In this document: one piece after another, positions 23,590 to 31,991 of the stretch
Numbering within the stretch: position 1 is the stretch's first letter
How the letters are laid out: the number at the start of each line of letters is the position of its first letter
NCBI GenBank assembly: GCA_023415305.1
Contig: JAEZKZ010000012.1
Coordinates: 1-42,888 of the forward strand
Length of the DNA stretch: 42,888 nucleotides
From: Bacillota bacterium
GTDB lineage: Bacteria > Bacillota > Clostridia > Acetivibrionales > DSM-1351
Reading direction: 5' to 3'
The notes under the pieces: model-generated
Databases searched by the model: none
Seen by the model: only the letters and a program-made list of their open reading frames with translations
Told to the model about the DNA's origin: nothing
Made by a program: the position numbers and the translations under genes

Positions 23590-24772
23590 TGCTAACCCTT
23601 TCATACACTATGTTACCGTTAATTATTGTCTGCCTTACCTTTGTCATAAGCTCCAGAGGATTTCCGTCAAATATAACTATATCAGCATCCTTACCTTTTT
23701 CAAGGGAGCCTACCCTCTCTGCAATTCCAGTAATCTCTGCTGCATTTATTGTAATTGCCTTAAGAGCTTCCCGGGCTTCCATCCCTTCCTTATGTGCTAT
23801 AGATGCGCAAAGGCATAAGTGCTGAACCGGAACACAGGGATGATCGGTCATTATAGCAACTTTTAAACCCTGTTTCGATAGTATTCCCGGATTTTTCAGG
23901 TTCTGATTTTTCAGCTCTATTTTAGACCTGTCGGTAAGCATTGGCCCCACTATTATCGGCAATCCTGCTTCACAAAGAATATCTTTGATCAGATACCCTT
24001 CGGTACAGTGATCGAGGGTTATGTTAACATCGAATTCCTTAGCTATCCTTATTGCGGTTATTATGTCGTCAGCTCTATGGGCATGGGCTTTTAGAGGTAT
24101 TTCTCGGTTAAGCACCCGAACCAGGGCTTCAAGTTTAAAATCAAAATCCGGCTTATCCAGCTCTTCAGTATTTTTCCTGTATTCTTCCCATAGTTCCTTA
24201 TATTCTCTGGCTTTAAACAGGTTTTCTCTCAGTATTGCTGCTGTTGCCATTCTTGTCATTGGTGACTGATGTTTTTCATTATATATAGTCTTTGGATTCT
24301 CTCCAAAGGCTACCTTCATGGCAACGGGCTGCTTTATTATCATCTCGTCGACACAGCGCCCGTATGTTTTAAGAGCTGCAAATTGCCCTCCTATAACATT
24401 TGCACTTCCCGGGCCGGTTACTACTGAGGTAACTCCACCCTGATAGGCTTCAACAAAAGCCCTGTCAGCATGATAAACTGCATCAATAGCTCTTAAATGA
24501 GGGGTTACTGGATCTGTCGATTCATTTCCGTCATCTCCCTCAAAGCCCACAGCATCTTCCCACATACCAATATGTGAGTGAGCATCTATAAGGCCCGGCA
24601 ATACATAGCCTCCCTGGCAGTCAATCTTTTTTGCATCGGAGGATAAAAGCCCCTCTACCTCTTTTATATCACTGCCTACAGCTACTATTTTATCTTTATC
24701 ACATAAAATATATCCATTATCATAGTCTTTATCAGACATGGTCATTATTCTTCCATTAAATATTAAGAGCAT
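23582..24772 (-). CDS. amidohydrolase family protein
   Basis: A 396-residue metal-dependent hydrolase of the imidazolonepropionase/dihydroorotase-like superfamily. It has the short N-terminal beta segment (MLLIFNGRIMTM), the first metal motif GLIDAHSHIG, LKAHAHRADD and ITLDHCTEG with the second and third His, and MTDHPCVP carrying the catalytic Asp, then the closing beta segment (GKDADIVIFDGNPLE). The substrate is unknown. ATG at 24772 follows GGGGG by 4 nt. It heads the operon with tsaE, tsaB, rimI and perhaps the Lon-type gene, behind an extended -10 promoter with a palindrome. Confidence 0.88.
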   Translation of the reverse strand: MLLIFNGRIMTMSDKDYDNGYILCDKDKIVAVGSDIKEVEGLLSSDAKKIDCQGGYVLPGLIDAHSHIGMWEDAVGFEGDDGNESTDPVTPHLRAIDAVYHADRAFVEAYQGGVTSVVTGPGSANVIGGQFAALKTYGRCVDEMIIKQPVAMKVAFGENPKTIYNEKHQSPMTRMATAAILRENLFKAREYKELWEEYRKNTEELDKPDFDFKLEALVRVLNREIPLKAHAHRADDIITAIRIAKEFDVNITLDHCTEGYLIKDILCEAGLPIIVGPMLTDRSKIELKNQNLKNPGILSKQGLKVAIMTDHPCVPVQHLCLCASIAHKEGMEAREALKAITINAAEITGIAERVGSLEKGKDADIVIFDGNPLELMTKVRQTIINGNIVYERVSND

Positions 24773-24809
24773 ACTTCCCCCTGTAATCGTTTTTGGCATA
24801 TTAATATTC

Positions 24810-24851
24810 ATTATACCATAACGGACGGATTCTATTGAACTTCTAGTTCAA
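24810..24851 (-). promoter_or_regulatory. promoter and palindrome of the amidohydrolase-tsaE-tsaB-rimI operon
   Basis: Minus strand extended -10 TGGTATAAT (TATAAT at 24810-24815). In place of a good -35 is the perfect inverted repeat TTGAACT/AGTTCAA (24835-24851, 3-nt centre), likely a regulator site, followed upstream by a run of about ten A on the plus strand. Confidence 0.55.
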
Positions 24852-25005
24852 AAAAAAAACCTTAGCTCAATTCAATGTACATACTCATGGAGCTATGGTA
24901 ATCGCTAATTAATAAACAGTTATTACAAGTTATATCTTTTAAGTTTCCGAATATATTAAATATAAAGAATAATAAACGAAGGATAGTGATTAATCGGTGG
25001 AAGAA

Positions 25006-25482
25006 ATGTCAAAATTTCACACGGTACGCGGCTACCAACTTCTGTCCCAGAATAAGAATCTGTTAACTTCCGCCATGGAGGACTATCTTGAGATGATATA
25101 CAGAAACAGCCTTGTGGAAGGCTATATGAGAATTAATACACTTTCTGACCTTTTAAATGTTGCCGCCCCTTCTGCTACAAAAATGGTGCAGAAATTAAGC
25201 AAACTGGGGTTACTGGATTATAAAAAATACGGAATAATCTTTCTGACAGAAAACGGACGTGAAATTGGACGATTTTTATTGGATCGTCATAATACTATTC
25301 AGCAATTTCTAAGAAATCTTGGTGTTTCTGATGACATACTCATTGAAACAGAATTAATTGAACATTATGTATCTGTTACTACCTTGAATAAAATCGGCCT
25401 TTTCAACAAGTTTCTCCAAAATAATCCCGAGGTATCAAAAAAACTCAGTGAATTTGTTAATTCGAATACAGAACAGGTTTAA
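25006..25482 (+). CDS. mntR: manganese-responsive regulator MntR (DtxR family)
   Basis: Mn2+-sensing repressor of manganese uptake. The product (158 aa) has the DtxR winged helix (RINTLSDLLNVAAPSATKMVQKLSKLGLL, in part) and all MntR-type metal ligands: Asp and Glu in MEDYLEMIY, His in LLDRHNTI, and Glu, Glu, His in ETELIEHYV. It lacks the SH3-like domain of iron-sensing DtxR, as MntR does. ATG at 25006 has GGTGG 5 nt upstream; a GTG at 24997 would add three residues. mntH lies downstream on the same strand after a 220-bp gap with its own likely operator. Confidence 0.92.
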   Translation: MSKFHTVRGYQLLSQNKNLLTSAMEDYLEMIYRNSLVEGYMRINTLSDLLNVAAPSATKMVQKLSKLGLLDYKKYGIIFLTENGREIGRFLLDRHNTIQQFLRNLGVSDDILIETELIEHYVSVTTLNKIGLFNKFLQNNPEVSKKLSEFVNSNTEQV

Positions 25483-25630
25483 CACTTCATTTTCATATAT
25501 CAAATTTAGAACATTACTTTTATAATCTTTTTAGTACTATGCCATCTGCCTCGTGTGCAGGTGGTTTTCAATTTAATTTCGCATACTAATTTCTTGCGGC
25601 TGTGTAACACATTTTCATATCAATACATAT

Positions 25631-25680
25631 TTTACATTAGGTAAACGAAATTAGTCTAAGCTAAATCATTAGCTGTTTTA
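25631..25680 (+). promoter_or_regulatory. palindromes upstream of mntH, possible MntR site
   Basis: TTTAC-ATTAG-GTAAA (25631-25645) is a perfect inverted repeat, and AGCTAA/TTAGCT follows about 15 bp later. Both are in the region where an mntH promoter would lie. Binding by MntR is inference from the neighbour. I see no gene in 25483-25702. Confidence 0.4.
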
Positions 25681-25702
25681 CGCGATTATTGAGGTGCTAC
25701 TT

Positions 25703-27010
25703 ATGTTTGACGAAGGATACATATCAACAGTCAGTTCGCAAGCTGAACCTATAGGTATTAAAAAAACAATTCCAAGGCAAAGTCTGCCTCTTTCCAAGAT
25801 TAGAACCCTGCTTAAGTTTCTAGGCCCAGCCTTTATTGTAAGCGTAGCTTATGTCGACCCGGGCAACTTCGCCACCAACATCAGCGGAGGGTCCAAGTTC
25901 AATTATAACCTTGTCTGGGTTATTCTATGGAGCAATCTAATGGCAATTTTTTTACAGACACTCTCTGCTAAGCTTGGTATTGCAACCGGGTATAATCTTC
26001 CTCAAATGTGCGGCAGGGTTTTCTCCAGAAAAGCAAACTGGTGTTTCTGGGTGGTAGCCGAAATAGCAGCTATGGCAACTAATCTGGCAGAGTTTCTCGG
26101 CTGCACTCTGGGTCTGTATCTACTATTTCGTATACCGATGATTTGGGCCGGTTTGATAACCGCTGTGCTGACCTTTTTCATTGTGTATATGGGAAAATAC
26201 GGTCAAAGAGTAATTGAGGCAGTAATATCCATACTGGTTGCAGTAATTTGTATTTCATATACTCTTGAACTCTTTCTGGCAAAACCTGATTGGTCTCAGG
26301 CCGGACTTCATGTACTTATACCCTCCATGCCTAACGGTGAAGCGGTAATGATTGCAGTAGGTATGCTGGGTGCAACTGTTATGCCCCATGTTATATACCT
26401 GCATTCGCAGCTGGTTCAGCAAAGAAACAGCAATCTGACCGATGAGCAGAAAAAAAGGCATTTAAAACTTGAACGAATAGACATAACTCTTGCCATGAAC
26501 ATAGCTTTTATAATTAATGCAGCGATGGTTATTGTATCAGCAGCTGTGTTTTATAGAAACGGAATGGCGGTAGAAACCATAGAGCAGGCACACCAATCTT
26601 TGTCACCGTTACTGGGGGCTGCTTCCAGCGGCGCCTTTGGTCTGGCTCTTATCGCATCGGGGTTATCCTCCTCGGTGGTGGGAACCATGGCCGGTACTAC
26701 AATTATGCAGGGTTTTGTAGGGCTCAAAATAAGTGATAATATTACAAGACTGGTAACCATGCTGCCGGCCATGCTGATAATTATTCTGGGTATAAATCCG
26801 ATGCAGGCACTGGTTTTCAGCCAGGTGGCGCTGAGCTTTATCCTTCCGGCTGCAATTATTCCGATGCTCATTATCACAAGACGCAAAGACCTGATGGGAG
26901 TTCTGGTCAATAAACCCATAACAAATGTGGCCGGTTGGATTATAGCCGGGGTAATAATTGCAGCCAATGCAATACTGCTGTTTCTCACCTTCATCGGCGG
27001 CATCGGCTAG
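25703..27010 (+). CDS. mntH: Nramp-family Mn2+/divalent metal transporter MntH
   Basis: Proton-coupled importer of Mn2+ (also Fe2+). The 435-residue protein has about 11 transmembrane helices and both hallmark metal-site motifs: DPGNFATN in helix 1 and MPHVIYLHSQL in helix 6 (with the Met that selects transition metals). ATG at 25703 follows GAGGTG by 6 nt; a GTG at 25694 overlaps that site. The preceding mntR gene makes Mn2+-dependent repression likely. I see no clear terminator in the following 27011-27140 stretch. Confidence 0.95.
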   Translation: MFDEGYISTVSSQAEPIGIKKTIPRQSLPLSKIRTLLKFLGPAFIVSVAYVDPGNFATNISGGSKFNYNLVWVILWSNLMAIFLQTLSAKLGIATGYNLPQMCGRVFSRKANWCFWVVAEIAAMATNLAEFLGCTLGLYLLFRIPMIWAGLITAVLTFFIVYMGKYGQRVIEAVISILVAVICISYTLELFLAKPDWSQAGLHVLIPSMPNGEAVMIAVGMLGATVMPHVIYLHSQLVQQRNSNLTDEQKKRHLKLERIDITLAMNIAFIINAAMVIVSAAVFYRNGMAVETIEQAHQSLSPLLGAASSGAFGLALIASGLSSSVVGTMAGTTIMQGFVGLKISDNITRLVTMLPAMLIIILGINPMQALVFSQVALSFILPAAIIPMLIITRRKDLMGVLVNKPITNVAGWIIAGVIIAANAILLFLTFIGGIG

Positions 27011-27141
27011 CCCCTTATGTTGTAAAACACTATGGATTAATATGTACGTTGAATATATTAATAGTTACTCGAGGACCATTTATACGTAAGGACAACTAAA
27101 AAAATGTGTAAGGATGGTTAAAAACAGTTAGTCTTTTTTTC

Positions 27142-27172
27142 TTGACTTTTACCTTAGGGGAAGGTTTAGAGT
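27142..27172 (+). promoter_or_regulatory. MerR-type promoter with 19-bp spacer
   Basis: TTGACT (27142-27147) and TAGAGT (27167-27172) are 19 bp apart. The spacer holds a centred dyad ACCTT-AGGGG-AAGGT (27151-27165). Over-long spacing with a central dyad is the hallmark of MerR-family-activated promoters, and a MerR gene ends the operon that follows. The leader to the ABC ATPase start is about 70 nt. Confidence 0.8.
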
Positions 27173-27247
27173 AGAACATGCCAAAAGAGAATTTCTTTTT
27201 CTTTTACAACAAATAAACGTGTTTGAAACCACGTGAAGGAGGTTGGC

Positions 27248-27997
27248 ATGAAAGAAACAATTAGTCTGAACAAAGTCCTTGAGGTTAAGGGACTTACGAA
27301 AACCTACGGTGGAACTGCAGCTGTGAAAGATTTCTCCTTTTCCGTTACAAAGGGAGAAATCTTTGGCCTTCTTGGTCATAACGGTGCAGGAAAAACTACA
27401 ACTATTGAATGTATTCTTAATACCAGAAAACCTGATACCGGTGAAATAACTCTTTTGGGCTTACAGCTTCAAAAGAACAGGAAAACTATCTTTCAGCAGG
27501 TAGGTGTCCAAATGCAGGAATCACATTTTCAGGACAAGATCAAGGTATGGGAATGCTGCCGGGCAACACAAGTATTATATTCTAATCCAATGGACTATCA
27601 TCAGCTTTTGAAGGATTTCTCCCTTTATGAAAAAAGGAATAATTACGTATCAGAGCTATCGGGAGGACAACGCCAGAAATTATCTGTTCTGCTGGCACTG
27701 ATTCCCGATCCGCAGATTCTTTTTCTGGACGAGTTAACCACCGGTCTTGATCCTAAGGCCAGAAGAGAAATATGGAATTATCTTCTGCAGCAAAAGGAAA
27801 AAGGCAAGAGCATACTGCTGACTTCCCATTACATGGATGAAGTTGAGAAGCTATGTGATCAGATTTGTATTCTAAAAAGTGGAATTCTACAGATCATCGG
27901 TACTCCTTCCGAAGTTATTTCAGCCAGTGGTACCGGTAGCCTGGAGGATGCTTATCTGTTTTATTCTGGAGAGGAGGCAATGCATGAAAACCTTTAG
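27248..27997 (+). CDS. ABC transporter ATP-binding protein
   Basis: Nucleotide-binding subunit (249 aa) of an ABC-2 type exporter. Motifs: Walker A GHNGAGKT, Q-loop region QVGVQMQES, signature LSGGQRQK, Walker B ILFLDELTTGLDP (Leu instead of the usual Pro after the catalytic Glu), and switch His in LLTSHYMDE. Relatives include drug and antibiotic exporters of the CcmA type. ATG at 27248 lies 5 nt after AAGGAGG; the upstream in-frame GTG is at the ribosome site. It overlaps the permease gene by 14 nt, so both are coupled. It is the first gene of a three-gene operon with its own MerR regulator. Confidence 0.93.
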   Translation: MKETISLNKVLEVKGLTKTYGGTAAVKDFSFSVTKGEIFGLLGHNGAGKTTTIECILNTRKPDTGEITLLGLQLQKNRKTIFQQVGVQMQESHFQDKIKVWECCRATQVLYSNPMDYHQLLKDFSLYEKRNNYVSELSGGQRQKLSVLLALIPDPQILFLDELTTGLDPKARREIWNYLLQQKEKGKSILLTSHYMDEVEKLCDQICILKSGILQIIGTPSEVISASGTGSLEDAYLFYSGEEAMHENL

Positions 27998-28727
27998 CAC
28001 CTTGTTCAAAACTGAATTGAAAATCAGCATACGCCATATGGATGCCATTTTCTTTGGAATATGCTTTCCAATAGGAATAGTACTGCTGTTGGGAGCAATC
28101 TATGGTGGCAAGCCGGCTTATGAAGGAGCAAACTATACTATGCTCCAGCAGTCCTTCGGAGCTTTTGTAACTGTAGGTATCTGTGCCACAGGTCTGATGG
28201 GGCTGCCGCTGGTACTGGCAGATTACCGTCATAAAAAAATATTGAAGCGTTACAAAATAACTCCTGTCAGTCCTGCTATGCTGCTAATAATACAGGTAAT
28301 GATATCATTTTTATTTGCCGCTATTTCTGCTGTATTAACATCTCTGGTTTCGGTAACGGTATTCAACTACACCATGCCAGGCTCCTTACCAAAATTTGCA
28401 GTGTCCTTTCTTCTTCTGACAGTGACCATTTATAGTTTAGGAATGCTTATAGCCAGTCTTGCTCCCAGTATTAAGGTCGCAAATCTGGTCTGTACTCTGC
28501 TCTATTTCCCAATGCTTTTGTTGTCAGGTGCCACTGTTCCCTTTGAAATAATGCCAAAGGCTCTGCAGACCATATCGAACATTTTCCCTATGACTCAGGG
28601 GATAAAGCTGCTTAAGAACACTTCTCTGGGTTTATCGTCGGGTGATATGCTCATACAGATAATTATAATGGCTGTAGTCAGCGTTATCTGTATCGCACTA
28701 TCAATAAAATTCTTTAAATGGGAATAG
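27984..28727 (+). CDS. ABC-2 type transporter permease
   Basis: Membrane subunit (247 aa) with six transmembrane helices. After the N-terminal MKTFSTLFKTELKIS come two TM helices, a KKILKRYKITPVSP coupling segment, and a C-terminal half with LLYFPMLLLSGATVPFE, a stretch typical of ABC-2 permeases. ATG at 27984 follows GAGGAGG within the ATPase gene end. With the ATPase it likely forms a homodimeric or paired exporter for a hydrophobic toxic compound; this is inferred from the MerR/GyrI-like regulator. Confidence 0.9.
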   Translation: MKTFSTLFKTELKISIRHMDAIFFGICFPIGIVLLLGAIYGGKPAYEGANYTMLQQSFGAFVTVGICATGLMGLPLVLADYRHKKILKRYKITPVSPAMLLIIQVMISFLFAAISAVLTSLVSVTVFNYTMPGSLPKFAVSFLLLTVTIYSLGMLIASLAPSIKVANLVCTLLYFPMLLLSGATVPFEIMPKALQTISNIFPMTQGIKLLKNTSLGLSSGDMLIQIIIMAVVSVICIALSIKFFKWE

Positions 28728-28781
28728 TTTAGAGGTAAAATCAGGGTATAGCTTTTATTATGTATATAGGAGGTGGATAGA

Positions 28782-29594
28782 TTGTACTCTATCGGAGTCT
28801 TTTCTCAAATAAACAAGGTAACAACTAAAACCCTGCGTCACTATGATGAAATTGGCTTGTTGAAGCCCGAGCAGGTGGATAAATATACAGGTTACAGATA
28901 CTATACCTCTAATCAACTGCCTACAATGCATAAAATTCTAACTCTGAAGCAGATGGGGCTTAACCTGATGGAAATCAAGGAAGTCCTGTCAAATCCTCAC
29001 ACTGCCGAACTATATCTGAAGCTTAAGGAAAGAGAAATAGCTCAAAACATAAAAAGTGAGCAGCTCAGGCTTCTTCAAATCCAAAATTATACCAACATTT
29101 TAAAAGGAGACACTAGATTTATGTATACACCTGTTATCAAAGAACTTCCGGAGGTTATAGTTGCATCTATGCGTCAGGTAGTTAACAGCTACCATGACTT
29201 TTTCCACCTCTGTCCGAATGTTATGGCAAAGGAAATGGAACGAGTCGGCTGTATTTGCGCGGTTCCTGATTACTGCTTTAATATTTATCACGATGGTGAG
29301 TATAAAGAAAAAAATATTGATGTTGAAATATGTCAAGCCGTAACAGAAAGGAAAGAAGACACCCCGCTGATTAAGTTCAAAAAGATCAATAAGATTGAAA
29401 CTGCCGTTTGTGTACTTCATAAGGGGCCCTATGAAACTCTGCGGGATGCATACATTTTCATTTTTGAATGGATTAAGGACAACAATTACGAAGTAATTGA
29501 CTTCCCAAGAGAATCATACATCGACGGTATCTGGAATAAGGACAGCAATGGGGACTGGCTGACAGAAATTCAAGTGCCTGTGAGAATTAAGTAG
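28782..29594 (+). CDS. MerR-family regulator with GyrI-like effector domain
   Basis: A 270-residue BmrR-like activator. The N-terminal winged helix reads YSIGVFSQINKVTTKTLRHYDEIGLL, in part, with GYRYY after it; a long dimer helix follows (about residues 75-110); the C-terminal 150 residues form a GyrI-like ligand-binding domain (VHKGPYETL-like VLHKGPYETLRDAY and EIQVPVRIK). Such regulators bind lipophilic cations or drugs and activate exporter genes. I choose TTG at 28782, 8 nt after AGGAGG; a GTG at 28773 overlaps that site. The MerR-type promoter at 27142 is probably its target. A strong terminator follows. Confidence 0.92.
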   Translation: MYSIGVFSQINKVTTKTLRHYDEIGLLKPEQVDKYTGYRYYTSNQLPTMHKILTLKQMGLNLMEIKEVLSNPHTAELYLKLKEREIAQNIKSEQLRLLQIQNYTNILKGDTRFMYTPVIKELPEVIVASMRQVVNSYHDFFHLCPNVMAKEMERVGCICAVPDYCFNIYHDGEYKEKNIDVEICQAVTERKEDTPLIKFKKINKIETAVCVLHKGPYETLRDAYIFIFEWIKDNNYEVIDFPRESYIDGIWNKDSNGDWLTEIQVPVRIK

Positions 29595-29596
29595 TG

Positions 29597-29639
29597 AAAA
29601 ATCGCCACTGGTGCGGGTATCCCACCAGTGGCGATTTTT
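29597..29639. terminator. bidirectional terminator between merR and metG
   Basis: A perfect 17-bp stem (left arm AAAAATCGCCACTGGTG, 29597-29613; right arm 29623-29639) with a 9-nt loop, ending in T-runs on both strands. It stops the ABC-merR operon and could also stop metG transcription from the other side. Confidence 0.92.
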
Positions 29640-29706
29640 ACAGATTGATTTTGCGATTCCTTCAACTTACTTTAGTAATACATCAATTGCTGACTAATAG
29701 TTCTGC

Positions 29707-31356
29707 TTACCTGACCAGTTGCTTCAATTTCACTACTTCCTCATCAACACGGGCTTTATCAATCCTTTCAAACAATATGCCGATTTCGGGCAAAGTATAG
29801 CCCGGCGCAACAAACTGTGTTTTCCAGCTGTCATTAACCCCCAGCCAACTCTGAACTTTCTCAGAGGAAAAAGGAAGAAAAGGTTTTAGAAGTACAGCCA
29901 GATTGGCTATTATCTGTACACAGTTAAAAAGTGTATTCTCACAACTCTCAGGTGCTGCTGTCCTTGTCTCCCAGGGTTTATTGGCATCGAAATATTTGTT
30001 TGACCACCTGACAAATTCGAAAACTCCATCAAGAGCCTCCTTAAACACACCGTCTTCAATTCTTGTTCCGGTTGCTTCATATATTGCTTCCAGCCTTGTT
30101 GATATTTCTTGATCAAGCTCCCCTACGGGTACAATCCCATTATAGTACTTGGCTATAAACGCAAGATTTCTATTTGCAAAGTTTCCGTAAGCCCCTAATA
30201 ATTCCCCGTTGTGGCTGTTTACATATTCTCTCCAGGTAAAGTCAGTATCTCTTTTTTCAGGACCGTTGGTTATGAGGAAATATCTTATTGAATCGGGGTC
30301 ATAATTTTCAAGCATATCCTTTACCCAAACAGCATAGTTCCTGCTTGTAGATATTTTTCTGCCCTCCAGAGTCAGGTATTCACAGGAAACTATTTCATCA
30401 GGCAGACGCCAGCCCTTCCCGTTTGCCAATAGCAGCCCGGGCAGTATAATTGAATGAAACGGAATATTATCCTTTCCATGAACATAATAGTGTTTTGCAT
30501 TACTCCCGAACCATAATTCATTAAACTCCTCTTCTCTGCCCCTTGCTGCCTGATAGCTTCCTGACAGATATCCCAAAACATTTTCAGCCCAAATATAGAT
30601 TTTCTTGTTATCAAAACCTTCTCTGGGCACCTCAATTCCCCAATCCAGATCTCTTGTAACTGCTCTGTCACGCAACCCCTCGTTTATATACTTTTTAGAA
30701 AAGGCTACAGCATTTTTCCTCCACTCGGGATGACTATCTATATATGAGTCAATCTCCTTCTCAAGCTTGGAAAGTGCAATATACAGGTGATTTGTTTCCC
30801 TGAACTCCGGTGTTGTTCCGCACACAGAACATCTCGGATTGTTCAGTAATTCAGGTTCCAGTACTTTTCCGCAGGCATCGCACTGATCACCTCTGGCCTC
30901 CTGTCCGCATCCGGGACACTTTCCTTCCACAAATCTGTCGGCTAGAAACCCGCTGCACTTGGGACAAAATGCCTGGGGTACACTTTTCTCATATATATAA
31001 CGGCCTTCATACATTGTCCTGTGAAATTCTTTCACAAAGCTTTTGTGTTGGTCAGAAGAAGTTTTATCATATAAATCATAAGTAAAACCCAGCCTATTGA
31101 AACATTCCAGAAACTCCTCATGATAGAAATTACTTATTTCTCCGGGAGTTTTACCCTCCTGTTTTGCTCTTATGGCAACAGGAGTACCGTGGCAGTCACT
31201 TCCCGAAACGTAGAAAACCCGATCGCCCTTTGCCCTGTGGTATCTTGCCAGAATGTCTCCGGGTATCAGTGCAGATACACGGCCAATATGAAGTGAACCA
31301 TTTGCATAGGGCCATGCTCCTCCGATTAATATATTTCGTATTTTATATCCGTTCAT
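29707..31356 (-). CDS. metG: methionyl-tRNA synthetase, short form
   Basis: Charges tRNA-Met. The 549-residue class I synthetase has the HIGH-type motif LHIGR (residue 23), the catalytic SGSDCHGTP, a connective peptide with two zinc knuckles (CPKCSG and CPGC, then CDAC and CSVC), and the KMSKS equivalent RKISTSRNY. The C-terminal EMAP-II/tRNA-binding domain of longer MetG proteins is absent, so it is about 100 residues shorter than those. ATG at 31356 follows GGAG by 5 nt. A T-box leader and consensus promoter lie upstream, so expression should rise when tRNA-Met is uncharged. A second MetG elsewhere in the genome cannot be excluded. Confidence 0.95.
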   Translation of the reverse strand: MNGYKIRNILIGGAWPYANGSLHIGRVSALIPGDILARYHRAKGDRVFYVSGSDCHGTPVAIRAKQEGKTPGEISNFYHEEFLECFNRLGFTYDLYDKTSSDQHKSFVKEFHRTMYEGRYIYEKSVPQAFCPKCSGFLADRFVEGKCPGCGQEARGDQCDACGKVLEPELLNNPRCSVCGTTPEFRETNHLYIALSKLEKEIDSYIDSHPEWRKNAVAFSKKYINEGLRDRAVTRDLDWGIEVPREGFDNKKIYIWAENVLGYLSGSYQAARGREEEFNELWFGSNAKHYYVHGKDNIPFHSIILPGLLLANGKGWRLPDEIVSCEYLTLEGRKISTSRNYAVWVKDMLENYDPDSIRYFLITNGPEKRDTDFTWREYVNSHNGELLGAYGNFANRNLAFIAKYYNGIVPVGELDQEISTRLEAIYEATGTRIEDGVFKEALDGVFEFVRWSNKYFDANKPWETRTAAPESCENTLFNCVQIIANLAVLLKPFLPFSSEKVQSWLGVNDSWKTQFVAPGYTLPEIGILFERIDKARVDEEVVKLKQLVR

Positions 31357-31360
31357 AATA

Positions 31361-31422
31361 TCTCCAATCCACGCGCATAGCACGTATGCTAATAATAATA
31401 ATAATAATAATAGTAATAAAAA
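31361..31422 (-). repeat. intergenic repeat, copy 3, with (AAT)n tract
   Basis: Plus-strand TCTCCAATC, a hairpin GCATA/TATGC type (31374-31389), then about seven AAT triplets, then AATAGTAATAAAAA (31409-31422). It abuts the metG ribosome site. Relative to copies 1 and 2 it has the extra triplet run. Confidence 0.6.
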
Positions 31423-31458
31423 GCTCCTGTCAGAAAACTCTATACTTTTCTGAACAAC

Positions 31459-31875
31459 AAAAAACTCCCACCTCCGAAAATATTATTTTCGGAGACGAGA
31501 GTATGACTTCGCGTTACCACTCCAAATTCACCCACACCTCGCGGTATGGATCTCATCAAGTACGGGTTTCATTTAACTTTAATGCCCTAATGCCCTTAAA
31601 GCAATTAGTCAGGTAAGTAAACTGACAACCTTATACTCTATCGCTATAACGGGCGAAACCGTCGCAGCCTGTCACAAAATATCCGAGTCATTAATATAAC
31701 GACGGTATATGATATGAAATGTGTTCGGTGCGCAACTCCAAGACCATATTCAGTACTTTCAAGCTATATCCTCTCTCAGCAACAGGACTCTCTGTAAATG
31801 TTTCCAGTACTTACTCTTCTTTTCGCAGTCTTTAATAATAACTATCCTTTTCTATTTAGTATAACAATTATACTT
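31459..31875 (-). promoter_or_regulatory. T-box riboswitch (methionine) of metG
   Basis: On the minus strand the leader starts near 31875. It has a Stem I region with AGAGAG and CTTGGAGTTG, a specifier candidate ATG (31745-31747), the T-box-like GGAGTGGTAACGCG (31510-31523) whose TGGT binds an uncharged tRNA end, and a terminator (31459-31503) with stem CTCCGAAAAT/ATTTTCGGAG, an outer ACTCTC/GGGAGT pairing and six T. Uncharged tRNA-Met should favour the antiterminator and switch metG on. The specifier is chosen because the next gene is metG and the frame fits; the fold was not computed. Confidence 0.88.
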
Positions 31876-31881
31876 TGTAAT

Positions 31882-31910
31882 ATTATATTCCGGCAGTAAC
31901 TTTATGTCAA
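31882..31910 (-). promoter_or_regulatory. consensus SigA promoter of the metG leader
   Basis: Minus strand TTGACA (31905-31910), 17-bp spacer, TATAAT (31882-31887), a perfect consensus. Transcription would start near 31875. Confidence 0.88.
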
Positions 31911-31991
31911 TTCTGTTTTTTGTGATACTATTTTAGAGATTTTGCATTATTGCTTATATTGTTTGCAAGGTTTGAATAGTAAAAAATATGC

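Noticed and set aside
24851..24900. TAGCTC/GAGCTA hairpin plus T-run before the amidohydrolase operon, as an attenuator
   Set aside because: It lies upstream of the likely extended -10 promoter at 24810-24815, so it would not be transcribed with the operon; the loop is also long.
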